From assembly GCA_910585895.1 (NCBI GenBank), contig CAJUHY010000040.1, forward strand, positions 1 to 25,061: a stretch of 25,061 nucleotides of DNA. Direction: 5' to 3'. Shown in pieces: positions 1 to 7,970 of the stretch (its first letter is position 1; each line of letters opens with the position of its first letter). The translations under genes were made by a program, and so were the position numbers. Source of the DNA: an uncultured Lachnospiraceae bacterium. GTDB taxonomy: Bacteria > Bacillota > Clostridia > Lachnospirales > Lachnospiraceae. The notes below the pieces were generated by a model. The model worked only from the letters and a program-made list of their open reading frames with translations. It did no database searches and was not told the DNA's origin.

Positions 1-1
1 T

Positions 2-43
2 CAGGAGCCGTCGGACATGATAATTAATATGGACAACATCTGA
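2..43 (+). CDS. 3' end of an upstream gene (partial)
   Basis: An open frame enters from the left edge and ends at a TGA at 41-43. Only the last 13 residues (QEPSDMIINMDNI) are visible, so no function can be given. Its stop overlaps the ATG of the next gene (TGATG), a layout typical of translational coupling. This suggests that the following three genes belong to an operon that begins outside the window. Confidence 0.5.
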   Translation, partial: QEPSDMIINMDNI

Positions 44-417
44 TGAAGGAAGAACTGGTGAACAAGCAGGTTTCCCAGACGCAGAGGTGGAATTTGTTCG
101 GACTGTTCCTCAGGCTGTTTGCGATTGACGTCAGTCAGGCAAGACCCCGGAAGGGAGAGGAAGTCATTTTAATTATGCTGTGCACAGCCGGACATGCCGT
201 ATCGGACAAGCTCTGCTTTTTATGGCGTCTGGTATGGGAGTGCGGGCATTACAGGCAATTATTCTATGACCTGTTGGCAAGGTATGACGCCAAGATAGCA
301 GGAACAGATTCCCGGTACAGCGTGGAACGGTTTATAGATAAGGTGTTAGAAGTTTACCCGGAGGAAAAGAAGCAGGATATCTGCAGTAAAATACATAGGA
401 GGGCGAGAAATGCGTGA
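43..417 (+). CDS. Small orphan protein in the SPFH/SH3 operon
   Basis: A 124-residue protein that I do not recognise. It is mostly soluble-looking, with a hydrophobic central stretch (about residues 40-62, including ILIMLCTAG) followed by several Cys and aromatic residues, and it has a basic C-terminus. It lacks a signal peptide or a convincing membrane helix. The start overlaps the preceding stop (TGATG). The end overlaps the next gene by 8 bp, and the ribosome binding site of the next gene (AGGAGGG near 397-403) lies inside this coding region. These overlaps argue that it is a real, coupled gene. The function is unknown. Its neighbours suggest a role with the membrane-associated SPFH-like protein, which is inference only. 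Confidence 0.6.
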   Translation: MKEELVNKQVSQTQRWNLFGLFLRLFAIDVSQARPRKGEEVILIMLCTAGHAVSDKLCFLWRLVWECGHYRQLFYDLLARYDAKIAGTDSRYSVERFIDKVLEVYPEEKKQDICSKIHRRARNA

Positions 418-1405
418 GTTTATAATAAGGGAAGAGGGGTTTAGTTTAAAGTTTACTGAAAAAGTGCCGGAACCGAACGAAGGGGAATGTTTTCTGTTGT
501 ATCAGGAGGGCGCTGGCCTCAAAAAGAGCATGGTTGTCAGCCGGGGAGTGAAATATTCTTCTTCAGCAGTGCGGCGAGAACATTATAACAGGAAAGTGAC
601 ATTTTCCTTGCGAAAACAAGGATTTACACAGAAGTTTCATGTTGTCATGGCAAATACCGATTTCAATTTTCAGGTTGATGTTAGTCTTTCCTGTGAAATA
701 CAGGATGTACAGGAATATTATTTTGGAGAATGGATGGAGGAAGACACTCTCTGCCAAATTGTGAAAAAATGCATGGTGAAGCAGCATAAAAGGTGGCAGA
801 TAAAGCAGGGATGGGAACTGCAGAGAGAGCTGGACGAAGATATTGGACGAGCACTGAAGCAATTTGCGGGATTGAGGTTTCGGGTTGTAGTGGAGGTTCG
901 TCTAGATGAGGCGGCTGAGAAAATTTTGAAATCTGACAGGGATTCGGCAGTGGATATTCATCTTTCCGACAATCGGAAGAATGTGCAGATTGCTGGTAAT
1001 GAACATAGGGCGGCAATTGCAGAGAGTGAAAGCGCCTTGAAGATGCAGCAAATTGGGCAGATAAGGATGCTGCTGCAGAATTTTGGCGCTTTAGGGCCTG
1101 TTGCCAATGAATATTTAGAGGGGAAGATAGACGGCAAAGAATTGTACAGTTATATTATAAAGGCCAGGGCAGAAGAGATGAATATGCTGAAGGTAGCTAT
1201 GGAAAGCGATTTGATTCCAACAGATGAAATTATGGTCAAAATCAATGACATATTATCCAACAGACAATTTGGAGAAATAGAGCAGAAGCAGCCTGCCGGC
1301 AGCGGGGGAGCGCTGGAAATGCGCAGTAGCGGGCAGACAGATGTGGCATACGCCGCAAGGGAAGATGAGAAGGCAGAGACGCCTGCCGACGGTGATTTCC
1401 TATGA
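410..1405 (+). CDS. SPFH/band 7-like protein (tentative)
   Basis: A 331-residue protein. The first 170 or so residues alternate beta-strand-like segments (for example around residues 78-97, a phenylalanine- and valine-rich stretch ending in a D-V-S-L-S-C-E-I pattern) with helical segments, as in SPFH/band 7 domains. A charged helical region follows (about 195-290), then a polar, probably disordered tail. No N-terminal membrane helix is visible, so membrane association would have to come from a partner, possibly the next gene product, which has two helices. The start has a strong AGGAGGG site 7 nt upstream and overlaps the previous gene. The stop overlaps the next start by 4 bp (ATGA). The family call rests on overall pattern only; an unrelated beta-rich scaffold protein is possible. 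Confidence 0.5.
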   Translation: MREFIIREEGFSLKFTEKVPEPNEGECFLLYQEGAGLKKSMVVSRGVKYSSSAVRREHYNRKVTFSLRKQGFTQKFHVVMANTDFNFQVDVSLSCEIQDVQEYYFGEWMEEDTLCQIVKKCMVKQHKRWQIKQGWELQRELDEDIGRALKQFAGLRFRVVVEVRLDEAAEKILKSDRDSAVDIHLSDNRKNVQIAGNEHRAAIAESESALKMQQIGQIRMLLQNFGALGPVANEYLEGKIDGKELYSYIIKARAEEMNMLKVAMESDLIPTDEIMVKINDILSNRQFGEIEQKQPAGSGGALEMRSSGQTDVAYAAREDEKAETPADGDFL

Positions 1406-2223
1406 GCAGCGCATGGTTAAAATATTACTATGGCGCATGGCAGAGTTTCTACCAGCTAAGCTGGCCGGTACGTTTTTTGTTTGAGATTGTGTTTTTTGCG
1501 GGTCTCTTGTGTCTGGCATTATGGGGGCTTCGCATCCTTGCGGATAAATGTAAGCTGAGAATCCGTTTGGCGAAAGTGTGGTGCATCATCGTCAAAGAGA
1601 CCGTGTACATACTGGGAAGAGATAATAAATGGGCGGTGGCAATTGACAATCGGATGATTGACTGGCTGCAGAAAAAGACGGAGGAAGACGCAAGTAAAAG
1701 AAATCATCCAAGGCGCAGGATACTGCTTGCAATTATCGTTATTGCCATATATTTGGGGGCGGTGTTCGTGGATTTGCCGTTTTCCAGATATGTATCAGAA
1801 GAATATTTAAGCGGTGCAGAAAATTGCAAGGCTTTTTTCCAGCAGATAGAAACATTTTTTTCTAAGGGCTGTGAACAGTATCCGCCGCTGTTCGTGAAAA
1901 GGGAGGATGTAGAGGAGACGATTGCTGCCGAAGAGGCAGAAACTGAGCCAGGGGAGACAGAGCCTGTCTATATTCAATTGAATGATGAGGGAAAAGCTGG
2001 GGCGAATATCAGGAGTGAACCGGACTTGAGCGATGATGGGAACATTGTCGGCCGTGTGAATGAAAATTCCCAGATTCTCTATCTGCAGGAGTGCATTTAT
2101 GATGGTGAACGGTACTGGCTGCGGGTTTATGATACGATGGATGGCGTGGAAGGCTGGCTGAGCGGCAAGCTGGTTGACGGCGGGCAGCTGGAGGAGATTG
2201 TAGCGCAGGAAAACGAAAATTGA
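1402..2223 (+). CDS. Two-helix membrane protein with SH3b-like C-terminal domain
   Basis: A 273-residue protein. Two hydrophobic helices are clear, at about residues 25-46 and 104-126. Between them is a basic, helical, cytoplasm-like stretch. After the second helix comes an acidic linker (about 165-188), then a domain containing NIRSEP, a central Y-W-L-R-V and GVEGWLSGKLV near residues 250-258. This is the usual pattern of bacterial SH3 (SH3b) domains that bind cell-wall or polysaccharide ligands. The start overlaps the preceding stop as ATGA, so translation is probably coupled to the SPFH-like gene. By topology the SH3b domain is probably extracytoplasmic. Its ligand and cellular role are unknown. 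The gene closes the operon: the next gene has its own AAGGAGA site. Confidence 0.75.
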   Translation: MSSAWLKYYYGAWQSFYQLSWPVRFLFEIVFFAGLLCLALWGLRILADKCKLRIRLAKVWCIIVKETVYILGRDNKWAVAIDNRMIDWLQKKTEEDASKRNHPRRRILLAIIVIAIYLGAVFVDLPFSRYVSEEYLSGAENCKAFFQQIETFFSKGCEQYPPLFVKREDVEETIAAEEAETEPGETEPVYIQLNDEGKAGANIRSEPDLSDDGNIVGRVNENSQILYLQECIYDGERYWLRVYDTMDGVEGWLSGKLVDGGQLEEIVAQENEN

Positions 2224-2254
2224 TGAAAGATGCATAAAGATACAAGGAGAACTT

Positions 2255-2818
2255 ATGCAACACACATGGAACGACATAGAACAGCATATCACTGCCTGTA
2301 CCCACTGTCCATTGAGCAGGACCAGAAACCGTCCTGTCATGGGCCGTGGGAACTACCAGGCAGATATTATGCTGATTGCCGAGGCGCCTGGCGGACAGGA
2401 AGACCAGCAGGGAATTCCCTTTGTCGGACGATCCGGGGAAATTTTGGACAGCCTTTTGCAGGATTGTGGGCTGACCAGAGAGGAAGTTTATATTACGAAC
2501 ATTGTAAAATGCCATCCTCCAGGCAACCGCGACCCCGAAGATGGAGAGAAAGAGGCGTGTTTTCCCTATCTTAAATATGAGACCTACCTTCTGAAACCCA
2601 GAATCATTGTCTGCCTGGGGCGTGTGGCGGCGCAGCGTATTATTTCCGCGGATTTTAGAATTACCAGGCAGCATGGCACGTGGATTTATCGCAAAAACTG
2701 TGCGCTGACCGCAACTTACCATCCTTCAGCAGTCCTGCGGGACCCATCCAAATATGAGATGGTCAAGGAGGATTTTCATGAAATTGTAAAAAAGCGGACG
2801 GAAGTAATGATTAGATGA
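2255..2818 (+). CDS. Uracil-DNA glycosylase, family 4 (Fe-S type)
   Basis: A 187-residue protein of normal family length. It removes uracil from DNA, starting base excision repair of deaminated cytosine. Visible hallmarks are the four cluster cysteines C15, C18, C86 and C102 at the spacing known for family 4 enzymes, the motif AEAPGGQED (about 42-50) in the uracil-pocket position, GIPFVGRSG (53-61), KCHPPGNRDP (85-94), and TYHPSA around H156 as the second active-site motif. The start at 2255 is set by AAGGAGA at 2244-2250. Longer frames over the same DNA lack a ribosome binding site and family similarity. It stands 31 bp after the SH3b gene and may be read with it. No partner gene is evident. 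Confidence 0.93.
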   Translation: MQHTWNDIEQHITACTHCPLSRTRNRPVMGRGNYQADIMLIAEAPGGQEDQQGIPFVGRSGEILDSLLQDCGLTREEVYITNIVKCHPPGNRDPEDGEKEACFPYLKYETYLLKPRIIVCLGRVAAQRIISADFRITRQHGTWIYRKNCALTATYHPSAVLRDPSKYEMVKEDFHEIVKKRTEVMIR

Positions 2819-2994
2819 TACTATGAATTATAGTTACATAGAGTTCTTTGCATTTTACCGCATTGACAAAGCAGCTCACTGCAAATCACTTTATTCACTG
2901 TTTTAACCAGCCGAAAGAAGTTATGGAGGGCAGGAGGAAAGCTGGAGTTTGCGGACGACACTGCCTGACAACAAAAATATAAGGAGGCAGGATT

Positions 2995-3576
2995 ATGTCA
3001 ATGGAAATCAATGGAAATTATAATCGTTCCCAAGCCAATTATGCAGAGCAGCTGAAAGAAAAACAGTCCCTTGCAAGGGCGGAAAAAGCAGAGGAAGCCA
3101 AAAAGGAGCAGAAGGCTGAAAAGGTGTCAGATAAAATATCAGGTTCACATGATGAATATATCAGCAGCGAAAAATCCGGCAAGAAGCCCAGCGGTTTGTA
3201 CCGGGTAGGGAAGGATGAAAATGGCAACCCAAAGGTCTTTTTTGAGGACCCAAAGAAAGCCGGCGATGCAGATGGGAAGGAACAGCCGAAGGTAAATGCG
3301 GATAATTCCGAAGAAAATGCGGGTGGCGGACAGCCAAGAGTAAATGCAGATAATTCGGGAAAACCTGCAGAGAAATGTACCGGAAATACAGATATGGTTG
3401 ACAGGGAAATTAAGAGGCTGAAAGAGAAGAAGCAGCAGTTGGAACAGCAGATTCAGTCAGCCGCCGGGGACGAACAGAAGGTCAAAGAACTGGAGAGAAA
3501 ATTGCAGCAGGTGGAGGGCGAATTAAGCCAGAAAGATAATGATGCCTACAGGCGGCAGCATACCTTTTTTTACTGA
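2995..3576 (+). CDS. Hydrophilic coiled-coil orphan
   Basis: A 193-residue, highly charged protein without signal peptide or membrane segment. The N-terminal third is Ala/Lys/Glu-rich (about residues 15-45). The middle carries the motif GLYRVGKDENGNPKVFFEDP (about 67-86) and two copies of a QP(K/R)VNADNS element 16 residues apart. The C-terminal part (about 135-182) is a strong coiled-coil candidate with heptad-like Leu/Ile and Gln/Lys/Glu, and the tail is aromatic (HTFFY). GGAGG at 2983-2987 precedes the ATG. The coiled-coil end resembles short FlxA-type proteins seen in Clostridia, but I would not assign the family. The next gene is also small and hydrophilic, and the pair ends at the same terminator, so they are probably co-expressed. 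Confidence 0.7.
   Translation: MSMEINGNYNRSQANYAEQLKEKQSLARAEKAEEAKKEQKAEKVSDKISGSHDEYISSEKSGKKPSGLYRVGKDENGNPKVFFEDPKKAGDADGKEQPKVNADNSEENAGGGQPRVNADNSGKPAEKCTGNTDMVDREIKRLKEKKQQLEQQIQSAAGDEQKVKELERKLQQVEGELSQKDNDAYRRQHTFFY
3283..3356 (+). repeat. Internal 26-bp direct repeat, period 48
   Basis: Two copies (3283-3308 and 3331-3356) match at 22 of 26 bases and encode QPKVNADNS and QPRVNADNS. The period is a multiple of three, so the frame is kept. It looks like a small in-gene duplication that lengthened the linker between the conserved middle motif and the coiled coil. Confidence 0.75.
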
Positions 3577-3640
3577 TAATACCTGAACAAGTTACTGCTT
3601 TTTTGTTTTCATGTATATTGGTTCAGAAGGAGGATATGTT

Positions 3641-4042
3641 ATGCATATAAAAACAATAGAAGGTCTTGTCGGGGCAAGAACAAATATGAATCTGCTGAAT
3701 ACGCCGTTTGGGGTTTTTAAAGAAGCAAGGCGGAAGGGCGATACAGGGACGATGGCGAGGGCTATGGAATATGCCGGTGATTTTTCAGGCAAGGCAGAAG
3801 AGTATCAGGCAAAGGCCGATAAAGGAATGGAGGAAGAGGCAAAAGAAGTAAGGGAAAAAGCTGAGGCACAACTCGAAAATGCCATTCAGAAACGCAAAGA
3901 AGAACGTGAAGAATTGAGCAGCGATGTGTCTGCGCAAGAGACAACAGCTGCCAATAAGCTGGAGCCTGTCATATATACAAAAACTGGAGAAGCAGTTAAA
4001 AACTCCTCAGAATCCGATATAAATATTTCAGTTTCTGTATAG
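3641..4042 (+). CDS. Small Glu/Lys/Ala-rich orphan
   Basis: A 133-residue protein. I chose the ATG at 3641 because AGAAGGAGGA sits at 3626-3635 with ideal spacing. The upstream in-frame ATG at 3611 would place that ribosome binding site inside the coding region. The N-terminus (MHIKTIEGLVGARTN) is followed by a long, probably helical charged stretch (about 45-100) and a polar tail ending in alternating Ile/Val residues. There is no signal peptide or known domain. It follows the other hydrophilic orphan by 64 bp and is followed at once by a strong hairpin terminator, so the two probably form a bicistronic unit. The function is unknown. Confidence 0.65.
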   Translation: MHIKTIEGLVGARTNMNLLNTPFGVFKEARRKGDTGTMARAMEYAGDFSGKAEEYQAKADKGMEEEAKEVREKAEAQLENAIQKRKEEREELSSDVSAQETTAANKLEPVIYTKTGEAVKNSSESDINISVSV

Positions 4043-4053
4043 GAAAACAAATG

Positions 4054-4108
4054 CTCCTTTTGAGTAAGAAATCGAGAAATGAGAATTCTTACTCAAAAGG
4101 AGTTTTTT
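4054..4108 (+). terminator. Rho-independent terminator
   Basis: A perfect 17-bp inverted repeat (4054-4070 with 4086-4102) with a 15-nt loop is followed by six T at 4103-4108. It closes the two-gene hydrophilic-orphan unit before the MEMO-AMMECR1 gene. Confidence 0.9.
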
Positions 4109-4112
4109 CTGC

Positions 4113-4118
4113 TATAAT
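4113..4118 (+). promoter_or_regulatory. Candidate -10 box for the MEMO-AMMECR1 gene
   Basis: An exact TATAAT lies directly after the terminator, 25 bp before the next ATG. The matching -35 would fall inside the descending terminator stem (around 4090-4095), and the bases there match the consensus poorly. The promoter is therefore plausible rather than proven. AAAAGGAG at 4126-4133 is the ribosome binding site. Confidence 0.4.
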
Positions 4119-4142
4119 AAAATTAAAAAGGAGAATAGTACT

Positions 4143-5528
4143 ATGGCAATAACTGCAGCATTCATGGTCCCCCACCCCCCGCTTATCATACCGGATATCG
4201 GCAAAGGGCAGGAAAGAGCCATACAGGATACAATCGATGCCTTTCATGAGACTGCCAGGAGAGTCAGTAGGCAGGAGCCGGAGACGATTATCCTCATTTC
4301 CCCGCATCAGACAATGTATGCGGACTATTTTCACATTTCTCCCGGAAAGGAAGCCAAAGGCGATTTCGGGCAATTTGGGGCAGGTCATGTGAAAATGTCA
4401 GTTTCCTATGATATGGAATTTGTAGATAAGCTCTGCCAACTGGCAGATAATAAGAACTTGCCTGCCGGAGTCCTTGGACAGCGCGGCAAATCCTTGGACC
4501 ATGGCACGATGGTTCCGCTCTATTTTGTAAATCAGTACTGGCAGGATTACCGGTTAGTGCGAATCGGACTGTCCGGCTGTTCCCTCACCACTCATTATGA
4601 GCTTGGACAGGCTATCCGGGAAACAGCGGATTTCCTTAACCGGAAAACCGTAATAATTGCCAGCGGCGATTTGTCCCACCGGCTGAAAGAAGAAGGACCT
4701 TACGGCTACCGTAAAGAGGGGCCTGAATATGACAGCCGTATTATGGAGGTTATGGAAACGGGAGCATTTATGGACCTTTTTGATTTTACGGAGGATTTCT
4801 GTGAGAAGGCTGGCGAATGCGGGCACCGCTCCTTTACAATTATGGCGGGCGCTCTGGACAGGACAAAGGTGGAAGTAAAACGTCTGTCTTACGAGGGTCC
4901 CTTTGGCGTGGGGTATGGAGTTTGCTGTTATCAGGTTTGCGGGGCGGATGAGATGCGGAATTTTAAAGAGCGTTATCAAGAAAAAGAGCGTAGCCGGATT
5001 GCACAGAGGCAGGAGCAGGAAGATTCTTACGTTAAGCTGGCAAGAAATACTATTGAAACATATATCCGTACTGGGGAAATTATACATCCGCCGCAAAATC
5101 TGCCGCAGGAAATGTATCTTCAGCAAGCAGGGGTTTTTGTTTCCATCAAGAAAGAGGGAAGCCTTCGGGGGTGTATCGGAACGCTTGCGCCTACCTGTTG
5201 CTCTGTAGCAGAAGAGATTATCCATAACGCCGTCAGCGCTTCCACAAAAGACCCCAGGTTTGCACCCGTGGAACCTGCAGAACTTGACAGGCTGACCATC
5301 AGTGTAGATGTGCTGGGAGAAATGGAAACAATAGATTCCCCGGAACTGTTGGACGTTAAAAAATATGGTGTGGTCGTTACCAAAGGACGTAAAAGAGGTC
5401 TGCTGCTTCCCAATCTGGACGGCGTAGATACTGTGGAAGAACAGATTGCCATTGCCAGACGTAAGGCAGGAATCGGTGAGCGGGAAGCTGTTTCGCTGGA
5501 ACGTTTTGAGGTGGTCCGGCATTTCTGA
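4143..5528 (+). CDS. amrB-amrA (fusion): AmmeMemoRadiSam protein: fused MEMO (B) and AMMECR1 (A)
   Basis: A 461-residue fusion. Residues 1 to about 265 form a MEMO/class III extradiol-dioxygenase-like domain, with metal-ligand-type His in VPHPP (H11), SPH (H55), a later DHG motif and SGDLSH. Residues about 290-461 form an AMMECR1 domain with the signature LRGCIG at 341-346. The two families and a radical SAM enzyme are known as the AmmeMemoRadiSam set; its biochemical role is not established. The radical SAM gene follows 37 bp downstream, so the whole set is present here as two genes. The ribosome binding site AAAAGGAG decides the start. No lesion is seen. Confidence 0.92.
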   Translation: MAITAAFMVPHPPLIIPDIGKGQERAIQDTIDAFHETARRVSRQEPETIILISPHQTMYADYFHISPGKEAKGDFGQFGAGHVKMSVSYDMEFVDKLCQLADNKNLPAGVLGQRGKSLDHGTMVPLYFVNQYWQDYRLVRIGLSGCSLTTHYELGQAIRETADFLNRKTVIIASGDLSHRLKEEGPYGYRKEGPEYDSRIMEVMETGAFMDLFDFTEDFCEKAGECGHRSFTIMAGALDRTKVEVKRLSYEGPFGVGYGVCCYQVCGADEMRNFKERYQEKERSRIAQRQEQEDSYVKLARNTIETYIRTGEIIHPPQNLPQEMYLQQAGVFVSIKKEGSLRGCIGTLAPTCCSVAEEIIHNAVSASTKDPRFAPVEPAELDRLTISVDVLGEMETIDSPELLDVKKYGVVVTKGRKRGLLLPNLDGVDTVEEQIAIARRKAGIGEREAVSLERFEVVRHF

Positions 5529-5565
5529 AAGAAACTGTAAACTACCATGCCGAAGGGGGAAAATT

Positions 5566-6390
5566 ATGGAAACAATCTGTTACACCTGTATGCATCAGTG
5601 TCACCTGAAACCGGGACAAAGAGGTCTTTGTCAGGCAAGAATCAATGTAGGCGGAGTCATTCGCTGTGAAAATTATGGAAGGATAACGTCTCTTGCGCTT
5701 GACCCTATTGAAAAGAAACCGCTGAACATGTTCTGTCCGGGAAGTATGGTTTTGTCTGTGGGAAGTTACGGATGTAATTTAAAGTGTCCGTTCTGTCAGA
5801 ATCATGAGATTTCCATGGCTGATTTTACCTCCTCGGATACTGTATATCTTTCTCCCGAAGAGCTGACAGACAGGGCCCTGGCTTATAAGAAGAACGGCAA
5901 CATTGGCGTGGCCTTTACTTATAACGAACCACTGGTAGGTTGGGAATATGTGCGCGATACAGCGAGGCTCGTGAAAGCTGCCGGGATGAAAAATGTACTT
6001 GTCACGAATGGAACAGCGTCAATACAGGTTCTTGAGGCGCTTCTTCCCTATATAGACGCCATGAATATTGATTTAAAAGGTTTTCGGGATGAATACTACC
6101 AAAAGCTGGGCGGAAGTCTTGAGGTTGTCAAAGAATTTATCCGCTATGCGTCCAGCCGCTCCCACGTGGAACTCACCACCTTGATTGTTCCCGGTGAGAA
6201 TGACAGCAGAGAAGAAATGGAAGAAGAGGCTGCCTGGATTGCCTCTATTTCTCAGATTCCCCTCCATGTCACCCGGTTTTTCCCCAGATATCAGATGACA
6301 GACTGTGAGGCGACAGAAGTGGCGCAGGTATACCGTCTTGCAGAAACTGCCAGGAAATATCTGAACTATGTGTTTGTGGGAAATTGCTGA
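5566..6390 (+). CDS. amrS: AmmeMemoRadiSam radical SAM enzyme
   Basis: A 274-residue radical SAM protein. The S-adenosylmethionine cluster motif CNLKCPFC gives C70, C74 and C77. An N-terminal Cys set (C5, C8, C12, C22), typical of this subfamily and of pyruvate-formate-lyase-activating relatives, may bind another metal centre. The open frame extends further upstream, but translation most likely begins at ATG 5566, because GAAGGGGGA at 5552-5560 lies just before it and the extension would run back into the AMMECR1 gene. The enzyme probably modifies a substrate together with the MEMO/AMMECR1 fusion encoded just upstream; the substrate is not known. No terminator follows at once. The next strong one is at 6570. 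Confidence 0.9.
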   Translation: METICYTCMHQCHLKPGQRGLCQARINVGGVIRCENYGRITSLALDPIEKKPLNMFCPGSMVLSVGSYGCNLKCPFCQNHEISMADFTSSDTVYLSPEELTDRALAYKKNGNIGVAFTYNEPLVGWEYVRDTARLVKAAGMKNVLVTNGTASIQVLEALLPYIDAMNIDLKGFRDEYYQKLGGSLEVVKEFIRYASSRSHVELTTLIVPGENDSREEMEEEAAWIASISQIPLHVTRFFPRYQMTDCEATEVAQVYRLAETARKYLNYVFVGNC

Positions 6391-6443
6391 TATTTTTAAA
6401 GAGTGTATATAGACTTAGAAAGTAGAACAAAGAGTAATTATTT

Positions 6444-6518
6444 ATGATTGATTTGGAAGATGAAGGTGATATATATTACGATGCACTGCGGCTGATTGAG
6501 ATACGAAAATCGCAGTGA
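6444..6518 (+). other. Very short ORF in the 284-bp gap before the defence island
   Basis: The stretch 6391-6674 has no normal-sized gene. It contains a 24-codon frame (ATG 6444, TGA 6516-6518; MIDLEDEGDIYYDALRLIEI then RKSQ). It lacks a good ribosome binding site, so it is probably chance or a relic of a gene lost at the island edge. The rest of the gap is A/T-rich and carries the terminator and promoter listed next. Confidence 0.2.
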
Positions 6519-6569
6519 GGTGATTTATCAAAAAATTACAAAAATAAAGAAAAAATCAAATAAGACAGA

Positions 6570-6618
6570 AAATCAACATCTAATTTAAGGATAAATGAAA
6601 TTAGATGTTGATTTTTTT
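6570..6618 (+). terminator. A+T-rich hairpin terminator before the defence island
   Basis: A perfect 17-bp inverted repeat (6570-6586 with 6598-6614) with an 11-nt loop ends in a run of seven T (6612-6618). It would insulate the defence genes from amrS transcription. A-rich bases precede the stem, so it could also act on the other strand. Confidence 0.75.
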
Positions 6619-6634
6619 GATAAATTGATATAAT
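6608..6634 (+). promoter_or_regulatory. Candidate promoter of the RloA/RloB genes
   Basis: TTGATT at 6608-6613 and an exact TATAAT at 6629-6634 are separated by 15 bp, slightly short of ideal. The -35 lies in the descending arm of the terminator hairpin, so terminator and promoter overlap. The ATG follows 40 bp after the -10. Confidence 0.45.
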
Positions 6635-6674
6635 ATAAAAAAGAAAATGATTTCAGATAAATGAGGACGAAGAT

Positions 6675-7970
6675 ATGTTGATACAATTTAATTTTAAAAA
6701 TTTCAAATCATTCCGGGATGAGGTTTCATTGGATTTGTCAGCAACTAAGATAACGGAACATGAGGAACATGTGGCAGAGATTGCCAATGACAAATTGTTG
6801 AAGGTTGCAGCTATTTATGGAGCAAATGCCAGCGGAAAGTCTAATGTATATGCAGCATTTGAATATATGAGTTATTATGTGGAAGAATCTTTCAATTTTG
6901 GAGGAGAAGAAGAGAGTCGGCGGAGAGAAGGGAATGTTTATCCGAAAGTTTTGCCATTTCTTTTTGATGGAAACAGCCGAGAGAAAGAAACTACATTTGA
7001 AGTGTTCTACATTGATAATTCAGAAAACACTGGAAAAACTTATCAATATGGATTTGCCTTGGAAAGAGATGAAGTTGTAGAAGAATGGCTGTATTCTAAG
7101 GCCAAGACAGCAAGGGGAAAGTATCGGACAATTTTCTATCGGAAACGAGGAGAAGAATTGGAGATGAATGGTTTTTCCAAAAGCCATGTGGAAAATATCA
7201 AAGCAGCCTTAAACAAAGAATCCCTTATTGTGTCACTGGGTTCTAAGCTGCGGATTAATAAGCTGAAAAAAGTCAGGGATTGGTTTTTAAATAATGAAAT
7301 TATAGATTTTGGAGACCCGGCAGAGAATTTTTTCCGTTCCCGGGTTTTGCCGGAAGGATTTGTTGACAGCAGGGATGTGCAGGAAAATGTAGTGAGGTAT
7401 TTTGCTTCATTTGATGAAACAATACAGGATTTTCAGGTGGAGGAGCTGTCGCAGGAGGAGGGTAAAAATGCTGGAAAAAGCTATCGGATTGATGCTGTCC
7501 ATAAGACGGCAGACAGTAATGGAATGGCTTCTATTCCCCTGAAACAGGAATCAAGCGGAACGCTTAAAATGTTCACACTTTATCCGTCTTTGAAGGAAGT
7601 GCTTGACAATGGGGCAATCTTATTTGTCGATGAGTTAAATGCCAGACTGCATCCTTTGCTGGTAAGAAATATTATTTTGACATTTTTAACCCCGGAAATC
7701 AATATACGGAATGCACAATTGATTTTTACGACTCATGATGTGTGGCAGTTTTCTAATGAATTACTGCGCCGCGATGAGATTTGGATGGTGAATAAAAACA
7801 GAGAAGGAGTTTCTGAACTTTATTCCTTGGCTGAGTTTCGGGATGAGGATGGCAATAAGGTGCGTCGGGATGAGCCGTTGGCTAAGAAATATTTGACAGG
7901 AAGTTATGGGGCAATTCCAGCGTTAAAGCCTATGGACATGTTGGCGGAAAGGACTGTAGATGGGAAATAA
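6675..7970 (+). CDS. RloA/AbiLi-like AAA-family ATPase of a defence pair
   Basis: A 431-residue ATPase of the RecF/OLD-related AAA group. The N-terminus MLIQFNFKNFKSFRDEVSLD is the usual FKSF start. Walker A is GANASGKS at 49-56, Walker B is LFVDE at 316-320, and FTTHD at 351-355 fits the switch-histidine segment. The stretch NARLHPLLVR just after Walker B is the family's typical E-N-LHP-like motif; here the residue after DE-L is Asn followed by Ala. The RloB partner overlaps its 3' end by 11 bp. By homology with AbiL (RloA/RloB) pairs, the ATPase senses infection or controls the Toprim-like partner. It is not closely matched to PARIS, whose partner is a DUF4435 protein. Confidence 0.85.
   Translation: MLIQFNFKNFKSFRDEVSLDLSATKITEHEEHVAEIANDKLLKVAAIYGANASGKSNVYAAFEYMSYYVEESFNFGGEEESRRREGNVYPKVLPFLFDGNSREKETTFEVFYIDNSENTGKTYQYGFALERDEVVEEWLYSKAKTARGKYRTIFYRKRGEELEMNGFSKSHVENIKAALNKESLIVSLGSKLRINKLKKVRDWFLNNEIIDFGDPAENFFRSRVLPEGFVDSRDVQENVVRYFASFDETIQDFQVEELSQEEGKNAGKSYRIDAVHKTADSNGMASIPLKQESSGTLKMFTLYPSLKEVLDNGAILFVDELNARLHPLLVRNIILTFLTPEINIRNAQLIFTTHDVWQFSNELLRRDEIWMVNKNREGVSELYSLAEFRDEDGNKVRRDEPLAKKYLTGSYGAIPALKPMDMLAERTVDGK

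Noticed and set aside
2009..2722. A 237-codon minus-strand frame across the SH3b gene and the glycosylase gene
   Set aside because: It spans two well-supported plus-strand genes and their gap, has low-complexity Ser/His/Arg composition and shows no domain.
2863..2895. A promoter before the first hydrophilic orphan (TTGACA at 2863)
   Set aside because: The -35 is perfect, but no -10-like sequence lies 16-18 bp downstream. The nearest candidate, TTTATT, is 21 bp away.
4554..5522. A 322-codon frame on the minus strand inside the MEMO-AMMECR1 gene
   Set aside because: It lies entirely opposite a gene with clear domains and lacks a ribosome binding site and any recognisable motif. It is a shadow frame.
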